From CAUZIZ01 sp965219855 (GTDB taxonomy: Bacteria > Acidobacteriota > UBA6911 > RPQK01 > JAJDTT01), in the NCBI GenBank assembly GCA_965219855.1, contig CBDCOR010000020.1, forward strand, positions 124,001 to 188,000: a stretch of 64,000 nt of DNA. The letters run 5' to 3'. The translations under genes and the position numbers were made by a program. Shown one piece after another: positions 57,327 through 64,000 of the stretch (position 1 is the stretch's first letter; each line of letters begins with the position of its first letter). The notes beneath the pieces are model-generated. The model saw only the letters and a program-made list of their open reading frames with translations. It did no database searches and was not told the DNA's origin.

Positions 57327-58621
57327 CTAGCCCTCGGCTGGACCGAAGGATCGTTCGAAGAGCTCTTCGATCGCGCTTCGACCGGCATCATTCAACAATC
57401 GGGTTCCCGTCCCCGTGAACCGTGTCCGGCGAATCCAGGGAGCGTCAATCTCCTTCCAGGCTCCATCGTTCCACTGGAACCAGCTTCCCTTGGACTGGTC
57501 GAAAACATAGAGTGTCTTATCGAAATGCCTAGCCAGCTCGGCCCCCCAGCCGGTGCCCCCCTTGACGGTCTGGTCGTCGAGGATCTCACCGACAACGAAG
57601 ACTTCTCCCGCGGTTGCAACCTGGTGCCAGATGCTCTTGAGGATTCGCTGGAATTTCTCGGTTTTGGGAAACGATCGGTGTAGCTGAGCCTGGATGTAGG
57701 AGTCGCTCACGCCACCTCGTTCGAGCTCTTCCTCGCCGAGCTCGACGACACCACGCTTGCGTTCGGTTTCGCGCCCGGCAAAAGAGAAGTGGACCTCGCG
57801 CTGTCGAAGCAGTACGAGGCGGAGCTGCCCAGCCCCCACCTTTCGGCGGCGTTGCCGAACACTGCCTCGCTGCCCTTGGCTCCGCCAGAGAGCAGGGTGA
57901 ACGCCTTCGTGGGAAGCTTCACCCGCAGATCAGCTCCATCATCAGAAGCGAGCCTCATCGTGTCGCTGTGCAAGGTGAGATGAGTTTCTTCAGGTTGGGG
58001 GTTGTCGTGATCTTTCAGCAGACGCACTGAGATGTCACGGCCTTTCGGCTCGAGAAAGACCGCAAGCTCGATGAGATCGTCGTAGGTCTCACACGGGGCC
58101 ATCAATTCGGTTGGATGCTGAGGCGTGGCGGCTCGATAGGTCTGTGCGGTGATCCAGAGCTCGGCCTTGAGACGTTTGGCAATGATCTTGAGCGCACCGA
58201 GCTCGGCCGCCCGCTGGACAATCTTGCCACTTTTCCAGTCGAAGTCGTCGATCAGGATCGCACTGGGTTTGAATTCAAGGCGCTCATGCGGCAGCTCCGA
58301 GTCCGGATAGGCCTGAATCAGCCGGTGTGTGTTGACCAGCGCACGCACCTGTTCACGATTATCGAGAGCATTGAGCTCAGCCAGATCGTCGAACAGGGCG
58401 TCGTACCAGGACTGCACGTGCTCCAACTTCTGCCCTAGTGCGATGTGAAGCACATTGCGTTCGCGCATGGCGTCGTCGAGTCCGATCTGAACCAGAAAGG
58501 CGGTCTTGCCGACCCCTGCTCCGGCCATGACGACACCGAGGTTGCCGGGTCCAAGACCGCGTTTGGTAGAGCGCTCGAGAATGCGAAGAGGACTCCTTTG
58601 ATTGACTTCTTTTCGATACAT
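57327..58621 (-). pseudogene. RecA-like ATPase joined to a SLOG (YpsA-like) domain, one frameshift
   Basis: The first frame (58621 to ~57835) has a P-loop NTPase: GNLGVVMAGAGVGKTAFLVQ (Walker A) and FKPSAILIDDFDW (Walker B), with NVLHIALGQKLEHVQSWYDA. It then enters a SLOG domain at FTLLSGGAKGSEAVFGNAAE, the nucleotide-binding GG motif. From about 57835 the second frame (to 57327) carries the rest: EVHFSFAGRETERKRGV, EVFVVGEILDDQTVKGGTGW and ELARHFDKTLYVFDQ. The shift lies at AGGTGGGGGCT, a run of five G. Whether this is one fused protein or two overlapping genes cannot be decided. It follows EF-G by 13 bp. Confidence 0.7.
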
Positions 58622-58634
58622 CTCGATTAATTCC

Positions 58635-60722
58635 TCAGCTCGCTTTGGCCTGCTCCACGGCTCTGGAGACTAGTTCCTCTCCGACGTTTGTGGGTACTGC
58701 CAGGTAGCGTGTAAATTCCATGGTGAAGTCGGCTTTTCCCTGGCTCGAAGAACGTAGCGTGGTGGCATAGCCGAACATTTCAGCCAGAGGAACTTCTGCC
58801 TCGGTTACGGTCATGGGGCCGTCTTCCTGTTGGCCGATGATCGAGCCTCGCCGCTGCATCAGGGTGGTCAGTACTGCCCCCGCGAACTCGCTGGGCCCCT
58901 CCACCACGACCCGCATGATGGGCTCGAGAATCTTCGGTCTGCCTCGGTCGTAGGCTTCTCTCCAGGCGGCGCGCGCCGCTTCCTGGAAGGCGACGTCAGA
59001 GGAGTCGACTGTGTGGTGGTTGCCATCGTTGACCACGGCACGCACGTTGACGATCGGGGCTCCGATCTTTCGTCCCTTCTGAATCATCGATCGGAAACCC
59101 TTCTCGACAGAGGGGATGAACTGTTGCGGGATCGCCCCGCCCTTGATCTCGTCCACGAACTCGAAATCCTGCTCTGAGTTCGGTTCCAGGTATCCGACCA
59201 CCCGCCCATACTGTCCGGATCCACCCGTCTGCTTCTTGTGTGTGTAATCGAATTCGGCTCACCGCGAGATCGCCTCTCGGTAGGCTACCTGAGGAGGCGA
59301 AGTCTCTACTTCTACGTTGTACTCGCGCTTCATGCGTTCGAGGTAGACCTCCAGCTGGAGCTCTCCCATCCCCTGAATCACCGTCTCTCCCGACTCCGGA
59401 TCGGCTCCCGCCCGAAAGGTGGGGTCTTCCTTGGAAAATCGGGTAAGTGCTTTGCTCAGATTTACCTGTGACTTGTTGTCCAGAGGGTGAACCGAGAGTG
59501 AGATGACGGGAGCCGGCACATGGATTGAGGTCATGGTGACTCTGAGCTGACCCTCGCTGAAGGTATCACCTGAATGGCACTCCAGACCGAAGATGGCAAC
59601 GATATCGCCGGGGCCTGCCGACTGGATGTCTTCCATATCGTCGGCGTGCATGCGTACCAGCCGACCAACCTTGGTTTGCTTCCCGCTGCGTGTGTTGGTT
59701 ATGAAGCTGTCCTTGTTGAGGCTGCCCTGGTAGATGCGCAGGTAGGTCAGCTGACCGTAGCGTCCGTCTTCGAGCTTGAAGGCCAGGGCAACGGTGCCTT
59801 CCTCTGCGTCATTGACCAGAGTGATCGTTTCCTGCTCACTTTCGCTGTCGAGATCGATGGCCTCGTTGGTGATGTCGGTTGGGTTGGGGAGATATTGAAT
59901 GACCGCATCGAGAAGCGGCTGGACCCCCTTGTTCTTGTAGGCTGAGCCGAGCAGGACCGGCGTCAACTGTCGAGACAGCGTGCCCAGGCGGATCGCTTCG
60001 TGCACGAGCTCCTCCGTCGCCTGATCTTCCAAGACGGCTTCAATCAGCTCGTCCGAGAACATCGAGACGATGTCGAGCATCTCTTCGCGATGAGATTCGG
60101 CTTCCACCTGCAGGTCCTCCGGAATATCCTTCTCCACGACCTTTTCGCCGAAATCCCCCTCGAAAAAGAGGGCGCGCATGCGAATCAGATCGATGACCCC
60201 TTCGAAGTTATTTTCGAGGCTGATGGGCAGTTGGAGCAGGACGGGGTTGTGGGCCAGCTTCTCGCGCAACTGGTCACGAACCCGGTTCGGATTGGCTCCG
60301 ACGCGGTCACACTTGTTGACGAATGCGATGCGTGGAACCTTGTATCGATTCATCTGCCGATCCACGGTGAAGGACTGGCTCTGGACACCTGCCACCGAGC
60401 AAAGTACCAACACGGCGCCGTCCAGAACCCGAAGGCTCCGCTCCACCTCGATGGTGAAGTCCACGTGGCCGGGTGTGTCAATGATGTTGACGTGGTGGTC
60501 TTTCCACTTGCAGTGGGTGGCAGCGCTAGCGATGGTGATACCTCGCTCGCGCTCGAGTTCCATCGAGTCCATTTTCGCGCCCACGCCGTCCTTACCCCTG
60601 ACATCACGGATCGCGTGGACGCGATCCGTGTAGAAGAGAATCCGCTCGGTCAGGGTCGTCTTGCCGCTGTCGATGTGAGCCGAAATCCCAATATTCCGTA
60701 GGGTCTCAAGATCCTTGATCAC
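58635..60722 (-). pseudogene. elongation factor G, mitochondrial/spd type, in-frame TGA
   Basis: The GTPase domain has AHIDSGKTTLTERILFYT (P-loop), RERGITIASAATHC, IDTPGHVDFTIEVERSL and FVNKCDRVGANPNR, closer to mitochondrial EF-G1/spdEFG than to the canonical FusA. The frame stops at a TGA (59259-59261) after YREAISR and continues in the same frame with AEFDYTHKKQTGGSGQYGRV and all later domains (VEGPSEFAGAVLTTLMQRRG, AEMFGYATTLRSSSQGKADF). The residue at the stop is not a Cys in relatives, so selenocysteine is unlikely. As EF-G is essential, either another copy exists elsewhere or the stop is an error or is suppressed. Confidence 0.85.
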
Positions 60723-60852
60723 TTTTACCTCGCTCGATACTCAGGTCGCAAAAAACCCTAGATGCTAGGTATCTTCGTTTGGATTCGGTGAGCTTGGAAA
60801 ACAGCGCGGGTTGACTGTAGGCTGGTTGCCGACCTGAATAACCGCTTTAAGG

Positions 60853-61317
60853 CTATCCCTCCTGGATATCGGCAGTGATCGCAATGTCAATCGAGTCGCG
60901 CACGCTCATCGCCGCGGGACATTTCAATATGTGCGTATCGAGTGCTCGCTGGGCCCGATCCCGAGTTCCCTCCGGAATAGTCAGGTGGTATTTGACGCGG
61001 ATGCGGGTAATTCGGATGACGCCGTCGACGTTCTCAATATCGCCTTCGACTTCGCTCCAGACCTTGTTCGGATGACTGGGTATCTTGCGAACTGCCAGGG
61101 CCCCTGACAGTGTACCGGTCAGTCAACCACCGACGGCTGCGATCATGTGATCCAGCGTCGCAGGAAGATCGCGTTCTGGTTCCATCCCATAGAAGTGCTT
61201 GATTCCCCCATGCACGCCGAACGTCAAGGGATCTTCGAAATCCTCTACGAAGGCCCGCCGCTCGGGGGGAGTATCCTGAAAAATACGAATGTGTGATGTA
61301 TGAACCAGCTCGGCCAT
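60853..61317 (-). CDS. OsmC-like selenoprotein (UGA at codon 65)
   Basis: The frame opens at ATG 61317 and closes with TAG at 60853-60855 (154 residues), with one internal TGA at 61123-61125. The TGA replaces the peroxidatic cysteine of OsmC/Ohr-like proteins (TLDHMIAAVGG-U-LTGTLSGALAVRK). The second conserved cysteine is Cys133 in HILKCPAAMSV. A hairpin with bacterial SECIS geometry follows the TGA (separate entry). Thus the UGA is read as selenocysteine. OsmC-like selenoproteins are known from metagenomic surveys. The protein would reduce organic hydroperoxides. Without Sec insertion only a 64-residue stub would be made. It lies 130 bp upstream of EF-G on the same strand. Confidence 0.8.
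61091..61125 (-). promoter_or_regulatory. bacterial SECIS element with the Sec UGA codon
   Basis: On the minus strand the UGA (61125-61123) is followed, after 11 bases, by a 9-bp stem: ACTGTCAGG (61111-61103) pairs with CCTGGCAGT (61099-61091), all Watson-Crick except one G-U, closed by the 3-base loop GGC. The loop starts 20 bases after the UGA and has G in its first two positions, as required for SelB binding in bacterial SECIS elements (loop 16-37 bases from UGA, small apical loop). Confidence 0.78.
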
Positions 61318-61439
61318 GATTTCGGTTCCTAACCGTTACGACTCGACGCGACACAAGTGTACAACAATTTGGATCCCGTCGGGTTGCGGGTCGGTAACCT
61401 CGACTATATCATTGGCGATCAGTTGCCAAAGGAGCCTTT

Positions 61440-61600
61440 TTGACTCGAAGCATCTGGATCTTCTCGCTCTCAGCACTGTTAGGCGCCCCGCTGTTGGCGG
61501 CGAAGTTCTGGGAAAACAAACCTTACAGTGGTCGAAGAAGGAGGCCATAAAGGTCTTGGAGGATTCGCCATGGGGGAAGGTTCAGAAGGTTCATTCCAGT
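61440..61600 (+). pseudogene. start of a small secreted protein, frameshifted
   Basis: From a TTG at 61440 the frame reads LTRSIWIFSLSALLGAPLLA (signal peptide) and AKFWENKPYS, then ends in RRRRP. A second frame continues WSKKEAIKVLEDSPWGKVQK. The pattern FWEKKPYxxWSxxEAxKxLxxSPW is one I associate with Acidobacteriota proteins, from memory only. The 3' part is replaced by a sialidase-like fragment. Confidence 0.45.
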
Positions 61601-61605
61601 AATTC

Positions 61606-62406
61606 TCCTCCACCTGGCACGGCTCTTCCCGGGGACTGACCAACGCCATTCCGGATGGCGACGACCTGCTGGTAGCCATGTCGGCAGGCCGAATAGAAAA
61701 GACGCCCCAACCAGGAGAGAGGGTGCCGATCGGCGCCGGTGTCATGCGCTGGCAGCGCAAAGAAGGGAGCTGGCGACCCGTTTCCTTCGTTCAGGCGACT
61801 GGGAACGATTCCTCGACCGCGGCCAGCCTGATCCGAGATGGGGATGGCAGACTGCTTCTCTCGGCCCGCGGCCAGCAGGACAGGGATGACCATGCGATCC
61901 GAGTGTGGCGCGCTAGCGCCGATGGTGAGAGCTGGGAAAAGATCATCCATGTGGCAGACGTCATGTCCAGCGGTCCGATCACGCTGAATCAGGCTGCGGA
62001 CGGGACCCCCTACATCGCTTCCAACATCTTCATGGTCCCCCTGGATCCTATTCCCAAGCGCTTTCGGATTCCGGCAGACGATCAAGGTCGGGTGCGTGGA
62101 GGCGGCTGGACTCGACAGAAGCTCTATCTCTGGCCCCTGACGGAAGACCGAACCGGCCTGGAAGCCCCGATACTGGGCCGGCACTGCAAGGCTGACTTCG
62201 GACCCGCTCCCAGCGGCTCCATGTGGCGGGTGGATCACCCGGTGGCAGCAACGGTGCAGCTGGCCGATGGAAACTGGCACAACATCATGGGTTATCGCAT
62301 CCATGACGATGTCGAGAGTCACGACCTGGAGGCTCCACCACAGACGGGAGCGTATCTGGAAGAGGTGGTCTCTGTGGGTAAGCCTATCCCAAGCTGGAAC
62401 TTCTAG
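61606..62406 (+). pseudogene. sialidase/BNR-like protein fragment
   Basis: An open frame after TAA 61600-61602 begins STWHGSSRGLTNAIPDGDDL, aligning with the middle of the 8636 protein, and runs to the usual end (GAYLEEVVSVGKPIPSWNF). It shares long stretches with the copy at 38772-39644 (GGGWTRQKL, GSMWRVDHP, DGTPYIASNI). An ATG at 61678 could start translation, but there is no good ribosome site and no signal peptide. It is read as a gene fragment fused to unrelated DNA. Confidence 0.65.
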
Positions 62407-62451
62407 AAGACTGGACTATGGGTGTAGGATACGGGACGACCAGAGTTTCTC

Positions 62452-63267
62452 TCACGAATGCTGGTCGCGGCGGGCAGGAATCGGGTTCGACTTCAGCTCC
62501 CGTATCAGATCGACCAACCCCTCAACTGCCGCCTCCAGAAATTTCTCGCCCTTTTGCCGAGTGGCCTTGGTGGCGTCGCCCATGATGCCGCTGGCGGTGA
62601 GAGCACTCCAATAAGGCATCATGCTGGCACTGGCACTGCCTGGCATTCCTCCCGCCAGCAGATCGAACTGGAAGCTGGAAGACAGGGGTGAGCGTTCGTC
62701 CACCGCCTTGTCCATCTCAACTAGTTCGGGCTTGAGAGCCAGGTAGAGCGATGTTTCATACTCTCCTGCATGCGAGGTGCCGCCAATCTCTGAGTCTCGT
62801 AGTTCCTTGCCGGCTTCCTTCAACCGGCCCAGCCCCCAGTGATTCACCGAGGCACAGAGAATCTTGCCCTCAGATTCGATGATCGAGAGCCGAGCCGCCA
62901 GATCCAGGGGAGAGGTGTTGCTGCCGTGGCCGTTGACGATCAGGATCCGCTTGAAGCCATGGTGGGCGAGGCTGTCACAGACGTTCTTGACATAGCGGAT
63001 GAAGACGTCCCAGTCGATGGTCAGCGTCCCATGGAAGTCCATATGGTGAGGGCTGTAACCGTGGGAAACCGGTGGGACCAGCACCGCCTCTGAGGGAATC
63101 TGACCAACCGCCCGTTCGCAGATCTGGGTACACAGGACGACATCTACGTCGACCGGCAGATGAGGACCGTGATCCTCGTAGGTCGCTACTGGGAGAACGG
63201 CGACGCGGTCCTGCCGGGCGGCCTCGCGGATTTCATGCCAGATCATTTCAGCAAAACGGTACTTCAT
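62452..63267 (-). CDS. creatininase-family amidohydrolase
   Basis: A 271-residue protein with the metal-binding motifs of the creatinine amidohydrolase family: LPVATYEDHGPHLPVDVDVV, HGYSPHHMDFHGTLTID, IVNGHGSN and SHAGEYETSLYLA. Such enzymes open cyclic amides with zinc or manganese; the substrate here is not known. The tail holds no extra domain. It lies between the sialidase fragment and the propeller gene, which it follows by about 55 bp on the same strand. The reading frame is intact. Confidence 0.85.
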   Translation of the reverse strand: MKYRFAEMIWHEIREAARQDRVAVLPVATYEDHGPHLPVDVDVVLCTQICERAVGQIPSEAVLVPPVSHGYSPHHMDFHGTLTIDWDVFIRYVKNVCDSLAHHGFKRILIVNGHGSNTSPLDLAARLSIIESEGKILCASVNHWGLGRLKEAGKELRDSEIGGTSHAGEYETSLYLALKPELVEMDKAVDERSPLSSSFQFDLLAGGMPGSASASMMPYWSALTASGIMGDATKATRQKGEKFLEAAVEGLVDLIRELKSNPIPARRDQHS

Positions 63268-63322
63268 GTCTTCTTCCTCCCGACCTTGACGTCGAAAAAA
63301 GGCCCCTGGGAGGCCGGCGCTG

Positions 63323-64000
63323 TTATTGAAATGTGAAGCTGTAGAGGGCCGCCTCGCCCTCTAGAGGAAAATGTAGACGGAGCAGGCCCTGCGACAGGGT
63401 TAGCTTTCTGCGGGTTTCCCAAGAGACCGGGACGCGTATTCCATCTTCGGTAAGGGCATGACTTGTGGCCACTATCTCGCCGTCGACCAATAGGTCGACC
63501 AGGATCCTGCCTCCACCCTGACTGAGACCGTCGGCGTTGAGTTCTAGTGCCAGGTCGCTCTCTGAAGGCTTCAGCGGGATTGTAGCGAACGAACCGCGTG
63601 CCTTTCCCTCTTCCACCTCCAGGCTCACAAACCCATCCCTGCGGATGGTGGCCAGGCCGGTCTGCATGCGCAGGTCATACCACTCGTCATAGTGGCCACC
63701 GATGCTCCGTGGACCTCCTGAGTAGTAGACCCAGATCTCGTCTCCCACCATGACCGGGACATTGGTGGGGGAGACCCACCCGGCGTCCCAGGCACCTTGT
63801 TTGCCCAGTTCGATCGCAGCCTGACCGTCGAAGACATGGAAGAAGTTCACTCCATCCCGGCTGGCCATCAGGTATTGGGGCTGCACCTGGGTATGCTGCC
63901 AGCAGTCGACCAGGCCCAGGTACATCCCCGCTTCGATCCAGACCGAGATCATGTGGTACTCGGCAGCCGTACTCGCCCGGGGGTGGGCGATCGGGTTGCG
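63323..64000 (-). CDS. propeller glycosidase-like protein, N-terminus beyond the window
   Basis: The frame is open to the right edge (226 codons; an inner ATG at 63952 is not the real start). The sequence (LMASRDGVNFFHVFDGQAAI, EIWVYYSGGPRSIGGHYDEW, LATIRRDGFVSLEVEEG) and the C-terminal beta-sandwich (LLVDGEIVATSHALTEDG) match the layout of the secreted protein at 5569-7167. An extracellular sugar-related role is likely. Confidence 0.7.
   Translation of the reverse strand, partial: RNPIAHPRASTAAEYHMISVWIEAGMYLGLVDCWQHTQVQPQYLMASRDGVNFFHVFDGQAAIELGKQGAWDAGWVSPTNVPVMVGDEIWVYYSGGPRSIGGHYDEWYDLRMQTGLATIRRDGFVSLEVEEGKARGSFATIPLKPSESDLALELNADGLSQGGGRILVDLLVDGEIVATSHALTEDGIRVPVSWETRRKLTLSQGLLRLHFPLEGEAALYSFTFQ

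Noticed and set aside
59259..59261. Selenocysteine at the EF-G TGA
   Set aside because: EF-G relatives do not have Cys at this position and I saw no suitable hairpin just after the codon.

Overview
The window looks like a piece of a heavily rearranged, partly decaying chromosome of an Acidobacteriota-like bacterium. This placement is an inference. It rests on Ser/Thr kinases with a TolB-like sensor half, a mitochondrial/spd-type EF-G, a tyrosinase, VCBS and NEYLVVW-type repeat proteins, a VPTL-CTERM tail beside a dockerin-like protein, and a small gene of a type I associate with Acidobacteria. No rRNA or tRNA gene was seen. LAYOUT. 1-2.5 kb (minus): a secreted deacetylase-like protein that runs off the edge and a YVTN-like propeller broken by an in-frame TAG. 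2.6-5.4 kb: an IS21-family element (istA/istB) inside a MITE. 5.5-10 kb (plus): secreted propeller glycosidase-like and sialidase-like proteins. 10.1 kb: second MITE copy. 10.3-12.1 kb: TMTC-like membrane TPR protein. 12.2-14.2 kb: small ORF plus tyrosinase with an in-frame TAG. 14.3-19.2 kb: nested transposons (a 1871-bp IS1380-family element carrying an IS4-family and a second IS1380-family element). 19.2-25.3 kb: decaying asnB, an IS6 remnant and two Ser/Thr kinase genes. 25.4-26.2 kb: HNH nuclease against a reverse-transcriptase scrap. 26.6-32.7 kb: VCBS protein, a secreted protein and a broken Na+/solute symporter. 32.7-36.4 kb: an ISNCY-like element and two inverted IS91 remnants. 36.4-44.1 kb: surface-protein fragments, sialidase-like genes and a 388-bp structured repeat. 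44.2-48.5 kb: the intact 1871-bp IS and an ISAzo13-type IS inside a membrane-protein gene. 48.8-52.4 kb: a bacterial PRMT, third MITE copy, a CehA/McbA-like hydrolase and the second 388-bp repeat. 52.7-55.6 kb: a ruined type I CRISPR-Cas locus (one orphan repeat plus cas4, cas8-like and cas3 pieces). 55.7-61.3 kb: BrnT/BrnA, YaaA, an ATPase-SLOG protein, EF-G with an in-frame TGA and an OsmC-like selenoprotein with a bacterial SECIS hairpin. 61.4-64 kb: a chimeric pseudogene with a sialidase fragment, a creatininase-family hydrolase and a propeller protein running off the right edge. THEMES. (1) Mobile DNA: element boundaries and target-site duplications can be read to the base, and the three MITE copies share terminal repeats and YTAR targets with the resident IS1380 element. 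(2) Decay: at least five genes carry in-frame nonsense codons (TAG, TAG, TAA, TAA, TGA) and about ten carry frameshifts; part of the frameshifts could be sequence error at homopolymers. (3) The TGA in the OsmC-like gene is different: it sits on the catalytic-cysteine position and is followed by a hairpin of the right geometry, so it is read here as selenocysteine.
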